From Rhizobium sp. Root1212 (GTDB taxonomy: Bacteria > Pseudomonadota > Alphaproteobacteria > Rhizobiales > Rhizobiaceae), in assembly GCF_001424985.1 (NCBI RefSeq), contig NZ_LMDA01000023.1, forward strand, positions 119,495-183,494: a stretch of DNA of 64,000 nt. The letters run 5' to 3'. Positions 51,509 through 60,867 of the stretch are shown here, piece by piece; the stretch's first letter is position 1, and each line of letters begins with the position of its first letter. A model generated the notes under the pieces. The model was not told the origin of the DNA and did no database searches. It worked only from the letters and a program-made list of their open reading frames with translations. A program made the translations under genes and the position numbers.

Positions 51509-52288
51509 CTAGCGTTTTGGCGCCACCAGGGCAAAGCCCGCGCCCTGCGGGTCCATGCCCTGGATAATCCAGGCGCCGCCGGGCACTTCCATCGGGCCGT
51601 TCGTCACTTTGCCGCCGGCGGCGTTGACGCGCTCGATCGCCGCGTCGATTGCTTCGACATTGATATAGAAAGTCCACCAGGGCGGCATCGGCGTGCCGGC
51701 CGGCTTGGTCATCATGCCGCCGAACATGGCCTCGCCCTTGCCGAAAATCTGGTAGACGCCCATCGCACCCATGTCCATGGCATCGAATTTGGTCCACTCG
51801 AACAGCTTGGAGTAGAAGGCGAAATCGCTCGCCAGATCGCCAGCCATCAGCTCGTTCCAGCCGAAGAAGCCTGGCGTGCCCATCGGCGCGGTGGGCGGCG
51901 CTTCGCCGTCCGTGCCGCGGAAGAGCGAAAAAACGCCGCCATGCGGATCGGCCACCACGGCGAAGCGTCCGACACCCGGAATGTCATCCGGCGCGCGATG
52001 CACGGTGCCGCCATTGGCGGTGACCTCGGCAGCCGAGGCATCGACATCGCGCACGGCGATATAGCCGAGCCAGGCCGGCGGGGCATTCATGGCGGAAGCG
52101 CCCGGAGGCATGGTCATCAGGCCGGCGGCATGGGCGCCGTTCGGCGCACAGAAAAGCGTGTAGTCCATGCCCGGCATGCCGGAATCCTTGGCGGTCCAGC
52201 CGGCAACCGTCGTGTAAAAGGCTTTTGCGGCCTTGGTATCCGTCGTCATCAATTCGTACCAGACGAATGTTCCATGCGCGTCCTGCAT
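51509..52288 (-). CDS. two-domain VOC-family protein
   Basis: A 259-aa protein with two vicinal-oxygen-chelate domains (about residues 5-120, FVWYELMTTDTKAAKAFYTT; and about 138-257, FFGWNELMAGDLASDFAFYS). Both show the paired beta-alpha-beta modules but not all glyoxalase I metal ligands, so a role as an enzyme or binding protein is open. ATG 52288 follows the family start; the longer frame is rejected. It follows the DUF899 gene by 105 nt on the same strand. Confidence 0.85.
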   Translation of the reverse strand: MQDAHGTFVWYELMTTDTKAAKAFYTTVAGWTAKDSGMPGMDYTLFCAPNGAHAAGLMTMPPGASAMNAPPAWLGYIAVRDVDASAAEVTANGGTVHRAPDDIPGVGRFAVVADPHGGVFSLFRGTDGEAPPTAPMGTPGFFGWNELMAGDLASDFAFYSKLFEWTKFDAMDMGAMGVYQIFGKGEAMFGGMMTKPAGTPMPPWWTFYINVEAIDAAIERVNAAGGKVTNGPMEVPGGAWIIQGMDPQGAGFALVAPKR

Positions 52289-52393
52289 TGCCGTCTCCTC
52301 GCTTTGGGTTTCTGGGAAAAGAAAGTCGTCGCACGGCGGGACAATGGCCCCGCAGCCTGACAATATCGCTGTTTCGTGACCTTTGTTCGGCGC

Positions 52394-53125
52394 TCAGCCG
52401 CAGCAGGACTGCGTCTTGGCAGGCTCTTCGTATTCGTCGTGGCGCTTGACGAAGCTCAGGGTCGAGGTTTCGTTTCGCCCTTTCGGCGCCCGGTCGAGGA
52501 TCATCAGCGTGGTGAGAATCTCTTCGCCGCCGCGGGCATAGTCCGAGTAGGTGTGGTAGATCGCGCCGTCTTCGTCTTTGTAGAAGGCGCTCATGCCCGG
52601 CAGTTCGTCATGGGCGTCTTCGCTCGGCGTTTCGCGGAAATTGTAGAAGACCTTGCCGCTCGCCAGCTGCTCACTGGTGAAGGAGACGTGGTAGTCGAAA
52701 TTGAAGTCGCTGCCGTGGGACGACACCCAGGGGAAATGCCAGTCCATGCGCTTCTTGTATGCCTCGATCTTGTCGAGGGGCGCGCGGGAGACCACCATCA
52801 TCGTCACATCGTGGTTGTTGAGGTGAGGCAGGGTGCCGCCGAGATGATCGGCAAGGAAGGAGCAGCCGGGGCAGCCGGCATCCCATTCCGGGCCGAACAT
52901 GAAATGATAGATCATCAGCTGGCTGCGGCCTTCGAACAGATCGGCGAGCGTCTTTTTTCCGCTGGGAGTGTCGAATGTGTAGACCTTGTCGACCTTCACC
53001 CAGGGCATGGCCTGGCGGCCGGCACGGACCTTGTCGCGCAGCCGGGTTTCTTCCTTTTCCATGGCGAGCAGGCTGCGGCGTGCCTCAAGCCATTCCTGGC
53101 GCGATACAACCGGATTGTCCAACAT
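52394..53125 (-). CDS. DUF899 thioredoxin-like protein
   Basis: A 243-aa member of the DUF899 family, with a thioredoxin-like fold (KKTLADLFEGRSQLMIYHFM, GPEWDAGCPGCSFLADHL; C-P-G-C is the probable redox centre, about residues 85-88). The C-terminus ends in Cys-Cys-Gly. The function is unknown; such genes are often regulated by MarR or ArsR proteins and linked to stress. SD GGAGGAAGG precedes ATG 53125. It is divergent from a MarR regulator across a palindrome. Confidence 0.85.
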   Translation of the reverse strand: MLDNPVVSRQEWLEARRSLLAMEKEETRLRDKVRAGRQAMPWVKVDKVYTFDTPSGKKTLADLFEGRSQLMIYHFMFGPEWDAGCPGCSFLADHLGGTLPHLNNHDVTMMVVSRAPLDKIEAYKKRMDWHFPWVSSHGSDFNFDYHVSFTSEQLASGKVFYNFRETPSEDAHDELPGMSAFYKDEDGAIYHTYSDYARGGEEILTTLMILDRAPKGRNETSTLSFVKRHDEYEEPAKTQSCCG

Positions 53126-53172
53126 CGTTCCTTCCTCCAAGAAATCACGTTTCGTTCCCGTTGACGTAATAG

Positions 53173-53184
53173 GTTGATATCAAC
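53173..53184. promoter_or_regulatory. perfect palindrome between DUF899 and MarR genes
   Basis: GTTGATATCAAC, a 12-bp perfect palindrome centred about 18 bp before the MarR start and 53 bp before the DUF899 start. It is an excellent candidate MarR operator for both promoters. Confidence 0.6.
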
Positions 53185-53195
53185 ATTATCCGGTC

Positions 53196-53642
53196 ATGTC
53201 AAAGCCTATCGTGATTCCATTCGAGACGACCCTTCGTGTCCGCGATACCTGCCTGTGCCTGCATGTCCAGCGCGCGGCGCGGGCCCTTGCGCGCAAGTTC
53301 GACGATGCGCTGAGGCCGCTCGATCTCACCAATGGCCAGTTTTCGCTCTTGATGTCGCTCAACCGGCCGGAGCCGCCGCCGATGGCGCCGGTGGCGCATC
53401 TGCTCGCCATGGACCGCACGACGCTGACCGCCGCCTTGAAACCGCTGGAAAAGCGCGGTCTCCTGACGATCCTCATCGACCACGCCGATCGCCGCCAGCG
53501 GCGGATGAAGCTGACGCCTGCCGGCCATGCACTGCTGGCGCAGGCGATGCCGATCTGGACGAAGACGCATGCGGAGGTCGATGAAGCCCTGGGCGAAGGC
53601 GTGCCGGGCCGGCTGCGCGGCGATCTCCTGGCGCTGGCTTGA
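53196..53642 (+). CDS. MarR-family transcriptional regulator (divergent)
   Basis: A 148-aa MarR regulator: LDLTNGQFSLLMSLNRPE, MAPVAHLLAMDRTTLTAALK as recognition helix and a DHADRRQRRMKLTP wing. An N-terminal CLCLH near residues 19-23 could be a redox or metal-sensing site. It is divergent from DUF899-VOC and followed by another VOC gene, with a shared palindromic operator, so a small stress regulon is likely. Confidence 0.88.
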   Translation: MSKPIVIPFETTLRVRDTCLCLHVQRAARALARKFDDALRPLDLTNGQFSLLMSLNRPEPPPMAPVAHLLAMDRTTLTAALKPLEKRGLLTILIDHADRRQRRMKLTPAGHALLAQAMPIWTKTHAEVDEALGEGVPGRLRGDLLALA

Positions 53643-53682
53643 GCCAAAAACAACGACGCTCACACGAGGAGGAAACTGCCCA

Positions 53683-54084
53683 ATGCGAATGATTTTTGTG
53701 AACCTTCCGGTCAAGGACGTGGCGCGCTCGAAAGCGTTCTTTGCCGGCCTGGGCTTCGGCTTCAACCCTGACTATTCCGATGAAACGACGCTCTGCATGA
53801 TCGTCGAGGAAAATATCTTCGTGATGCTGATGCATGAGGATCGCTTCAAGACGTTCCTGATCGGCGAGGTCAGCGATACCGCCAAGGGCACGGAAGTCCT
53901 GACCTGCCTTTCCGCCGGCAGCCGCAAGGACGTGGATGATACCCTCGCCAAGGCGCTGGAGCTCGGCGGCAGCCCGTGGCGGCCGGTGATGGACTACGGT
54001 TTCATGTATGGTTGCAGCTTCCGCGATCCCGATGGTCACGTCTGGGAACTCGCCCATATGGAGCCGCAGGCGCCCGCCGCCTGA
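53683..54084 (+). CDS. single-domain VOC-family protein
   Basis: A 133-aa VOC/glyoxalase-bleomycin resistance protein (MRMIFVNLPVKDVARSKAFF start, FRDPDGHVWELAHME end). Lacks enough recognisable metal ligands to call an activity. SD GAGGAGGA is ideal for ATG 53683. It follows the MarR gene by 40 nt and is probably in its operon. Confidence 0.88.
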   Translation: MRMIFVNLPVKDVARSKAFFAGLGFGFNPDYSDETTLCMIVEENIFVMLMHEDRFKTFLIGEVSDTAKGTEVLTCLSAGSRKDVDDTLAKALELGGSPWRPVMDYGFMYGCSFRDPDGHVWELAHMEPQAPAA

Positions 54085-54192
54085 CGTCACGAAATCTAGG
54101 GATGCTTGCGAGGCCCGGCGTGCTTGATCGGCCGGGGCTGTGCCGATAGATTCCGCATGAACCCGGATGCAACCCCTGGAGACGCACGCCTC

Positions 54193-55161
54193 ATGCTCCG
54201 GCTGACGCTTTTTCTTGCTCTCGTGATGGCTCTTCCGTCGCTTGCCTTCTCCGGCGAACTGCGCGACGCCACCTTCAAGAGTGCCGCCCTGGACGCCGAC
54301 CTCAAGGTCAACGTCTATGTCCCCGACGGCCGCCCGCCGCTGGAAGGCTGGCCGGTGCTCTATCTCCTCCACGGTCACGGCGGAAACCAGAACAGCTGGC
54401 GCGATCTCGGCAAGATCGAGCCGACGCTCGATCGTATGATTGCCGACCATGCGATCAAGCCGCTGGTCGTCGTCATGCCGGCCGCCCAAAACAGCTGGTA
54501 CGTCGATTCCCGCGTTGCCGGAGGTCCCGGCGACTACGAAACGGCGTTGACCGCCGATCTGCGCAAGCAGATCGAGGCGACTTTGCCGGTGCGCAAGGAC
54601 AGGGACGGCCGCGCCATCGCCGGCCTCTCGATGGGTGGCTACGGCGCATTGCGTCTCGCCTACAGCCACCCGGAACTTTACGATTCCGTCGCCAGCCTTT
54701 CCGGCGCTATCTGGCACAACATTCCGGAGACCGAATTTTCCAAAACGCCGGCAGAGATGAAGCTCGTTTACGACGAGATGTTCTTCCGCAAGGTCAATGC
54801 AGAGACCATTCTGGCTGGCATCGTGCTGCCTTCTGTGGGCGACCATTTTTCCGGCTCGTTCGGCACGCCGTTCGATGCGCGGGTCTTCAACGAAAAGAAC
54901 ATCTTCACCATCGCCGCCCGCCGGATCGAAAAGGGCGGCGCGTTGCCGCCAACCTATCTCACCTGCGGCGATGACGACGGTTTCCGCCTATGGCGCGGCG
55001 CCATCGCGCTTTACGACATGCTGCAGGCCCATGGGCGCAAGGCAGAGCTGCGTCTCACCGATGGCGATCATCACTGGAGCGTGTGGCGCAGCGAAATTGT
55101 CGATGTGCTCAAGTTTATCGACAAACAATGGGCAACCGGCGATATTGTGGCGAAACAGTGA
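54193..55161 (+). CDS. secreted esterase D / putative-esterase family hydrolase
   Basis: A 322-aa alpha/beta hydrolase with a signal peptide (MLRLTLFLALVMALPSLAFS). Oxyanion loop LLHGHGGN, nucleophile Ser near 145 in GLSMGGYG, Asp in the TCGDDDGF region and His near 291 in DGDHHWSVW complete the triad. Related enzymes hydrolyse S-formylglutathione or acetylated carbohydrates. An ATG at 54157 would lengthen the N-terminus before the signal peptide and has no SD. The role of export suggests a polymer or envelope substrate. Confidence 0.82.
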   Translation: MLRLTLFLALVMALPSLAFSGELRDATFKSAALDADLKVNVYVPDGRPPLEGWPVLYLLHGHGGNQNSWRDLGKIEPTLDRMIADHAIKPLVVVMPAAQNSWYVDSRVAGGPGDYETALTADLRKQIEATLPVRKDRDGRAIAGLSMGGYGALRLAYSHPELYDSVASLSGAIWHNIPETEFSKTPAEMKLVYDEMFFRKVNAETILAGIVLPSVGDHFSGSFGTPFDARVFNEKNIFTIAARRIEKGGALPPTYLTCGDDDGFRLWRGAIALYDMLQAHGRKAELRLTDGDHHWSVWRSEIVDVLKFIDKQWATGDIVAKQ

Positions 55162-55196
55162 CGCCATTTTGCTGTATAACATTTTTGTGACGCTAA

Positions 55197-55225
55197 TATA
55201 ATCGGTATTTCAACTCGAAATGCCG
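55197..55225. promoter_or_regulatory. -10-like element and inverted repeat before opgC-like gene
   Basis: TATAAT at 55197-55202 followed by CGGTATTTC/GAAATGCCG (55203-55211 with 55217-55225). The stem may be a transcription stop for the esterase or an operator for the next gene. Confidence 0.35.
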
Positions 55226-55301
55226 TAATTAAACCGTTCATTGCCGGTTCATACGCGAACCATACCCTTTTATCGGTATCGATTTGCCGGTGGATGATGC
55301 G

Positions 55302-56504
55302 ATGAAACGTAATGAAATCATGGACGGCATGCGGGGATACTTCCTCGTTTTCATGCTGATCAACCATCTCGTCTTTGCCGGCGGGTACTGGCTGCTGTTC
55401 CTCAATCACAACCAGCTCGCCTTCGTGGAGGACGCACAGGGCTTCGTGTTCCTGTCCGGCCTGCTTGTCGGCATGGTCTATAGCCGCAAGATGCTGAAGG
55501 ACGGTTATTTCGCCGGCAGCGAAAAAGTCACCGCGCGCGCCTTCGAGCTTTATCGTTATGCGATGGGCATCGTGATCGGTGTGCTTGCAGCAGCCCTGGT
55601 GCTGCCGCATGCGCCGCAGGTCTGGTTCAACTGGATCGGCTCGACCAATTTCGACGATCCGTTGCGGCTGGCCGCGGTCGCAGCTTTCCTGTTCCAGCCG
55701 ACTTTCATGGATATCCTGCCGCAATATGTCGTCTATATGCTGTTTGCGCCGCCGGTGATCTGGCTGTGCCTCAAGGGGCGGTGGGCGGAAGTCATGGTCG
55801 TGTCGCTCGTGCTCTGGCTCGCCGGCCAGCTCGGCCTGCAGCGGCTCCTGACCGATCCAATCAACAGCTGGATCATGGGGCCGGACAAACAGGGTATTCG
55901 CGTCAGCTTCAACCTGCTGGGATGGCAGATCGTGTTCTTCTCCGGACTGGTGCTCGGTGTCCTGACGTCCTCGAACCGGATCGACTGGTCACGGGTTTTC
56001 GATCCGAAGCAGACCTTCTTTCCTAAAATCGCGGCCGGTCTTCTCCTGTTCTTCCTGCCATTGCGTATCCTGACGGCCCATGATCTCCTGCCGGAGCCGG
56101 TGCTGGCGAAGTTTTCGACCATGGAAGTACGTGCCGATTTCGGCCTCGTCTATCTCGTCAGCTTCCCGGCGGCGGCCTTCCTCGTGACCTGGCTCATCGT
56201 TGCCGGCCCGAAGCACGAGCATATCGCCATCCGCCGGATTGCGGCTGCCCTGCGCTGGGTTTTCTCCCTCGGCTTCCTGCGGCTTCTCGGGCGCCATTCA
56301 CTGCATGTCTATGTCTGGCACGTCGCGATCGTCTACGGCGTCTATTACATCGACCAGCAGACGCCGATGTTCAACCAGCTGGAAAAGACGCTGATCGCGC
56401 TGATTGCCGTTGCAACCCTTTCCCTCCCGGCGCTCTGGCGCGAGCGGGACAACTTGCTCGGCAAGCCGCCGCAAAAGGCGGTTATTCGAACCGGGCGCCG
56501 CTAA
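55302..56504 (+). CDS. OpgC-family membrane acyltransferase
   Basis: A 400-aa polytopic membrane protein of the OpgC domain family, which succinylates periplasmic glucans. About ten hydrophobic segments; the opening MDGMRGYFLVFMLINHLVF and the LRLLGRHSLHVYVWHVAIVY segment with a His are characteristic. The family adds succinyl groups to osmoregulated or cyclic beta-glucans, using succinyl-CoA in the cytoplasm. ATG 55302 with GGTGG upstream is preferred to TTG 55284. A strong terminator follows. Confidence 0.85.
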   Translation: MKRNEIMDGMRGYFLVFMLINHLVFAGGYWLLFLNHNQLAFVEDAQGFVFLSGLLVGMVYSRKMLKDGYFAGSEKVTARAFELYRYAMGIVIGVLAAALVLPHAPQVWFNWIGSTNFDDPLRLAAVAAFLFQPTFMDILPQYVVYMLFAPPVIWLCLKGRWAEVMVVSLVLWLAGQLGLQRLLTDPINSWIMGPDKQGIRVSFNLLGWQIVFFSGLVLGVLTSSNRIDWSRVFDPKQTFFPKIAAGLLLFFLPLRILTAHDLLPEPVLAKFSTMEVRADFGLVYLVSFPAAAFLVTWLIVAGPKHEHIAIRRIAAALRWVFSLGFLRLLGRHSLHVYVWHVAIVYGVYYIDQQTPMFNQLEKTLIALIAVATLSLPALWRERDNLLGKPPQKAVIRTGRR

Positions 56505-56520
56505 TCCCTCCCGCAACAGA

Positions 56521-56555
56521 AAAGGCCGCGTTCCCAACGGAAACGCGGCCTTTTT
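56521..56555. terminator. bidirectional terminator between opgC-like gene and ilvD
   Basis: AAAGGCCGCGTT (56521-56532) pairs with AACGCGGCCTTT (56542-56553), followed by T's. It lies between converging genes. Confidence 0.9.
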
Positions 56556-56573
56556 CTTGTACCGTGTAAAATC

Positions 56574-58418
56574 TTATCCGAGGTCGCCGAGATCGCGAAC
56601 CGCGCCACGGTCGGCAGAGGTCGCAAAGGCGGCATAGGCCTTGAGGGCGGTCGTCACCTTGCGCTTGCGCTCCTCGGCCGGCTTCCAGCCCTTGGCGTCC
56701 TGCTCGGCGCGGCGGGTGGCGATTTCCTCTTCCGAAACGCGCAGGCTGATGGTGCGGTTCGGGATGTCGATATCGATCATGTCGCCGTTGCGCACCAGGC
56801 CGATGATGCCACCATTGGCCGCTTCCGGCGAAACGTGGCCGATCGAAAGACCGGAGGTGCCGCCGGAGAAGCGGCCGTCGGTGATGAGTGCGCAGGCCTT
56901 TCCGAGGCCCTTCGACTTCAGGTAGCTCGTCGGATAGAGCATTTCCTGCATGCCGGGGCCGCCCTTCGGGCCTTCGTAGCGGATGACGACGACATCGCCG
57001 GCCTTGACCTCGTTCGACAGGATCGCCTTGACCGACGCATCCTGGCTTTCGAAGACGCAGGCCGGGCCGGAGAACTTCAGGATCGATTCATCGACACCCG
57101 CCGTCTTCACGATGCAGCCGTCGATGGCGATATTACCCTTCAGGACCGCAAGGCCGCCATCCTTGGAGAAGGGGTGCTGCGCATCGCGGATGACGCCGTT
57201 TTCGCGATCGATGTCGAGTTCCTTCCAGCGTGCGCTCTGGCTGAAGGCCACCTGGGTGGGGATACCGCCGGGGGCGGCGCTGAAGAGTTCGAACGCGGCC
57301 GGATTGTCGGTGACGGCGATGTCCCACTTGGCGAGCGCTTCGCCCAGCGTCTTGGAGTGAACGGTCGGCAGGTCGCTGTTGATCAGGCCGGCGCGATCGA
57401 GTTCGCCGAGGATCGCCATGATGCCGCCGGCGCGATGCACGTCTTCCATGTGAACGTCGGCCTTGGCCGGCGCCACCTTGGAAAGGCAGGGCACCTTGCG
57501 CGACAGGCGGTCGATGTCGTCCATGGTGAAATCGACTTCGCCCTCATGGGCGGCTGCGAGGATGTGCAGAACCGTGTTGGTCGAGCCGCCCATGGCGATA
57601 TCGAGCGTCATGGCGTTTTCGAAGGCGCCCTTCGAAGCGATCGTGCGCGGCAGGGCGGTGACGTCTTCGGCTTCGTAATAACGCTTGGCAAGACCGACGA
57701 TATCGCGGCCGGCCTTCAGGAACAGCTTTTCGCGATCCGAATGGGTGGCGAGCGTCGAGCCGTTGCCCGGCAGCGACAGGCCGAGCGCTTCCGTCAGACA
57801 GTTCATCGAATTGGCTGTGAACATGCCGGAGCAGGAGCCACAGGTGGGGCAGGCCGAGCGCTCGATGACCTTGACGTCCTCGTCCGACACCTTCTCGTCG
57901 GCGGCGGCGACCATGGCGTCGACGAGATCGAGCGCGTGGGTCTTGCCGTCGGAAAGCACGACCTTGCCGGCTTCCATCGGGCCGCCGGAAACGAAGATGG
58001 TCGGGATGTTGAGGCGCAGCGACGCCATCAGCATGCCGGGGGTGATCTTGTCGCAGTTGGAAATGCAGACCATGGCATCGGCGCAGTGCGCATTGACCAT
58101 GTATTCGACCGAATCCGCGATCAGCTCGCGCGACGGCAGCGAATAGAGCATGCCGTCATGGCCCATGGCGATACCGTCATCGACGGCGATGGTGTTGAAT
58201 TCCTTGGCGACGCCGCCATTGGCCTCGATTTCGCGGGCAACGAGCTGGCCGAGATCCTTGAGGTGCACGTGGCCGGGCACGAACTGGGTGAACGAGTTCA
58301 CCACGGCAATGATCGGCTTGCCGAAATCCCCGTCCTTCATGCCCGTTGCGCGCCAGAGTCCGCGCGCACCGGCCATGTTGCGGCCGTGGGTGGTGGTTCG
58401 GGAACGATAGGCTGGCAT
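56574..58418 (-). CDS. ilvD: dihydroxy-acid dehydratase
   Basis: Iron-sulfur dehydratase (614 aa) in valine, isoleucine and leucine synthesis, converting dihydroxy acids to 2-keto acids. Cluster ligands lie in SNCDKI and the [10 protein letters not shown] motif; the catalytic region is [17 protein letters not shown]. Length fits the E. coli-type enzyme. SD AAGGAAGA precedes ATG 58418. A hairpin GCGATC-CCGA-GATCGC (58455-58470) lies in its short 5' leader. Confidence 0.95.
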   Translation of the reverse strand: MPAYRSRTTTHGRNMAGARGLWRATGMKDGDFGKPIIAVVNSFTQFVPGHVHLKDLGQLVAREIEANGGVAKEFNTIAVDDGIAMGHDGMLYSLPSRELIADSVEYMVNAHCADAMVCISNCDKITPGMLMASLRLNIPTIFVSGGPMEAGKVVLSDGKTHALDLVDAMVAAADEKVSDEDVKVIERSACPTCGSCSGMFTANSMNCLTEALGLSLPGNGSTLATHSDREKLFLKAGRDIVGLAKRYYEAEDVTALPRTIASKGAFENAMTLDIAMGGSTNTVLHILAAAHEGEVDFTMDDIDRLSRKVPCLSKVAPAKADVHMEDVHRAGGIMAILGELDRAGLINSDLPTVHSKTLGEALAKWDIAVTDNPAAFELFSAAPGGIPTQVAFSQSARWKELDIDRENGVIRDAQHPFSKDGGLAVLKGNIAIDGCIVKTAGVDESILKFSGPACVFESQDASVKAILSNEVKAGDVVVIRYEGPKGGPGMQEMLYPTSYLKSKGLGKACALITDGRFSGGTSGLSIGHVSPEAANGGIIGLVRNGDMIDIDIPNRTISLRVSEEEIATRRAEQDAKGWKPAEERKRKVTTALKAYAAFATSADRGAVRDLGDLG

Positions 58419-58890
58419 GGTCGTCTTCCTTGAACATCGACGGTGAACGGGTTAGCGATCCCGAGATCGCAAGGGCCGGTCCTTAGCGCAAAATTGCGTC
58501 TCCGTCACGGTTTTCGTAGCATTCTTTCGTTATACGGCCAGATCGCACCCCGGTCCATTGCAAAGGCGGGGGCAGGTGGCCTTGACAAGGCCCGGAATGC
58601 TGATTGCGGTGAAAATATTGCCCGGTACCCCCATTTGGGGGATGCGGGTTTTTTCGGAACAGGTTCTATTGGACCGGCCAGGACCTTTGCAAGAGCTGGC
58701 TATTTCAGAACGAAAACCTTTGTCGAAGCCCTCTCTTCAAGCCACGGAAGAGGGGCTTTTCGTTATGGACCGTTTTTGCAGACGTCTCTCAGCAAAAATG
58801 CCATCTCTGGGGTCGGTTTTATTTTCATCCGCGATGGATATGTTATAGATCACGGCGGGGTTACATCAATTTTCGGTCGGGGGAACCATT
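58419..58890. other. 472-bp divergent region, possible small RNA on + strand
   Basis: No gene is seen between ilvD and the beta-roll gene. It contains CCCCC-ATTT-GGGGG (58628-58641) and an orphan intrinsic-terminator-like hairpin reading rightward: AAGCCCTCTCTTC (58726-58738) with GAAGAGGGGCTT (58747-58758), bulged, then TT. Because both flanking genes read away, this terminator would only serve an unannotated + strand RNA. Confidence 0.45.
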
Positions 58891-60204
58891 ATGGCTAATG
58901 TCAGCGGCAATATCACACTGAATTTCAATGGCGTTACATCGTTCAGCGTCGGCGGGCACCTTTTTCAATGGGGCACCAAGTATCTGCAATATGTGGATCT
59001 CTATGCGCCTGCGAGCCCGGTCAAAACCGTCACGTTCAATTTTTCCTCTTTCTGGACGATGAACACCCTTGATCTCTCCGGCAACATCCGCGCGGTGATC
59101 AAAGATCTCGATACCACCCCCAACCGGGCGATCAAGATCCTCGACCTCACCGGAGCGGTCGGCACCAATGTCATCGAGCTGAAATCCACGTCGATCAACC
59201 ATCTGCTTGGCGGAGATGGTGTGGAGCAGGTGACGCTGGGCAATGGTTACTATCAGTCCATCCAGCTCGGAAACGGCAACAATGTCTTGAAGACAGGTGT
59301 CGCCAATGTCGAAACCATCACGATGGGCGGGGGCGACGACACGATCACGGTCGGCAGCGGTTATATCGTCAGCCTCGTCGCCGGTAGCGGCAAGAACACG
59401 GTCACGGTCGGGGCGGGTGAAATCGAATTCCTGTTTACCGGCGGTCATACCGACAAGGTCACGACATCCACCGGCTATGTCGGCCTGATTGATACCGGCC
59501 GTGGGGCCGATACCGTCAATCTGGGTGCCGGCGGGGCGGGGTCGGTCGTTCTCAGCCGTGATGCCGACACCGTCATCCTCTCGAAGCTCACCGAGCCGGA
59601 TACGGTGTTGCTGGGCGGCGGCGAAAGCGTGTCCGACGCTTCGCAAAAGGATTCCGATACCGTCGATTTTTCGAAATTCACGGCCAATTTCACGATCGAC
59701 ATTCGCGAGGGCGCGACGATCAAAACCGGTAATGGAAATTTTATCGTCCGTGGTTTCGAGAATGCCGTAGGGGGGATTGGCAACGAGATTATTCTGGGTA
59801 ACGACGACGCAAACATCCTGAAGGGCAATGCCGGCAATGACAGGCTGTCCGGCGGCCTCGGCGCCGATACGCTGTTCGGCGGCGCCGGCAAGGATACCTA
59901 TGTTTTCGACACGAAGCTCGGCGCCGGCAATGTCGATACGATCGACGATCTCATCGCCGCCGACGATGTGATCTGGCTGGACGACGACGTTTTCACCAAG
60001 GTCGGAAAGACGGGCGACCTGGCGTCTGCTGCCTTCTGGACAGGCTCTGCTGCCCATGATTCAGACGACCGGATCATCTACGACAAAGTGAGCGGCAAGC
60101 TGTTCTACGATGCCGACGGCAATGGCGGCGGCGCTGCCGTGCAATTTGCCCTGCTCGACAAGGGCCTGACGCTGACCAATCTCGATTTCTTTGTGATCGC
60201 GTAA
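58891..60204 (+). CDS. calcium-binding beta-roll (RTX-type) secreted protein
   Basis: A 437-aa acidic protein without signal peptide. Residues 90-290 form irregular beta-solenoid repeats (GYYQSIQLGNGNNVLKTG ... GSGYIVSLVAGSGKNTVTVG). At about 296-345 are RTX nonapeptides (GNDDANILKGNAGNDRLSG, LGADTLFGGAGKD) that bind calcium, then a serralysin-like C-terminal domain ending in FFVIA, the usual type I secretion end. A type I exporter is not encoded nearby. No enzyme domain is seen, so a structural or adhesive role is possible. SD GGGGGAA precedes ATG 58891. Confidence 0.85.
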   Translation: MANVSGNITLNFNGVTSFSVGGHLFQWGTKYLQYVDLYAPASPVKTVTFNFSSFWTMNTLDLSGNIRAVIKDLDTTPNRAIKILDLTGAVGTNVIELKSTSINHLLGGDGVEQVTLGNGYYQSIQLGNGNNVLKTGVANVETITMGGGDDTITVGSGYIVSLVAGSGKNTVTVGAGEIEFLFTGGHTDKVTTSTGYVGLIDTGRGADTVNLGAGGAGSVVLSRDADTVILSKLTEPDTVLLGGGESVSDASQKDSDTVDFSKFTANFTIDIREGATIKTGNGNFIVRGFENAVGGIGNEIILGNDDANILKGNAGNDRLSGGLGADTLFGGAGKDTYVFDTKLGAGNVDTIDDLIAADDVIWLDDDVFTKVGKTGDLASAAFWTGSAAHDSDDRIIYDKVSGKLFYDADGNGGGAAVQFALLDKGLTLTNLDFFVIA

Positions 60205-60216
60205 GCCTCTCGTCAG

Positions 60217-60245
60217 AAGACCCTCGCTTCGTGCGAGGGTCTTTT
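60217..60245 (+). terminator. intrinsic terminator after beta-roll gene
   Basis: AAGACCCTCGC (60217-60227) pairs with GCGAGGGTCTT (60233-60243) plus TT. Strong and close to the stop. Confidence 0.9.
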
Positions 60246-60738
60246 CGTCCCGACACCAAAGACGCGCATCTCTTGCGGAGAGCCGATTGTATTCGGCGCT
60301 TGCTAAAGAGGGGGTGAGAGCGCATGCTTGCGACTTCGGCAGCAAATTATACGGGCGCTGCCGCCTGAGGGTCGGGTGCCCTCGCCTCAACAAAGGAGGA
60401 CGATGTGTCTTCCAGTCATCACCATGATTTTCTGAAGACAATGCAGTTGAGGCCCATTCGCCGCTCCGCTGCGGCGCGGGATTTGCCAGACCTCGGCATT
60501 GGGACGGAAACCCGTTCGGCGCCACCCCCCTTCATGTCGAACCGCTTCCAGACGGCAGCTGACGGACGTGCGGCCATAGGAGGTGATTTTTCCTCTGACT
60601 TCGAGAGCAGGTCGCTTCTTCGCAGGCGCACGAGACCTTATCCGCTCGCCGGCATCGCAGTTTATAATTGGAGCGACGGACGCGGAGCGTGGTGGAGATT
60701 CCTGCAGCTCGCACCGCCTCCGGAGGAGGGGCGCACCG
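60246..60738. other. 493-bp region, mostly without a convincing gene
   Basis: A strong ribosome-binding site AAGGAGGA at 60393-60400 is followed by two candidate starts. ATG 60403 opens a 10-codon ORF (MCLPVITMIF); GTG 60405 opens a 113-codon frame that ends at 60746 and overlaps the next gene start. The longer frame is low-complexity with atypical codon use, so I do not call it a gene. Nothing else is visible. Confidence 0.35.
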
Positions 60739-60840
60739 ATGAATAAGGCCGTACCGCTTTCCAGCGTGTTGACGCTGCTCCTGATCAAGTCGTCCCTGAT
60801 ACTATCGCTGATCTTCGTGACCTATTTCGCCTTGAGATAG
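60739..60840 (+). CDS. 33-residue single-helix membrane protein
   Basis: A 33-aa ORF, MNKAVPLSSVLTLLLIKSSL and on, almost entirely one hydrophobic helix (about 8-31) ending FALR. Its SD GGAGGAGG at 60722-60729 is among the strongest in the window. It lies 27 nt before a DUF1488 gene on the same strand. Such tiny membrane proteins often modulate a larger membrane complex; the role is unknown. Confidence 0.55.
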   Translation: MNKAVPLSSVLTLLLIKSSLILSLIFVTYFALR

Positions 60841-60867
60841 GCTGTTTTCGTCCAACGGCGGAGCCCC

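Noticed and set aside
60405..60746. 113-codon frame with GTG start and strong SD
   Set aside because: Low-complexity product and codon use unlike neighbours; kept only as a possibility.
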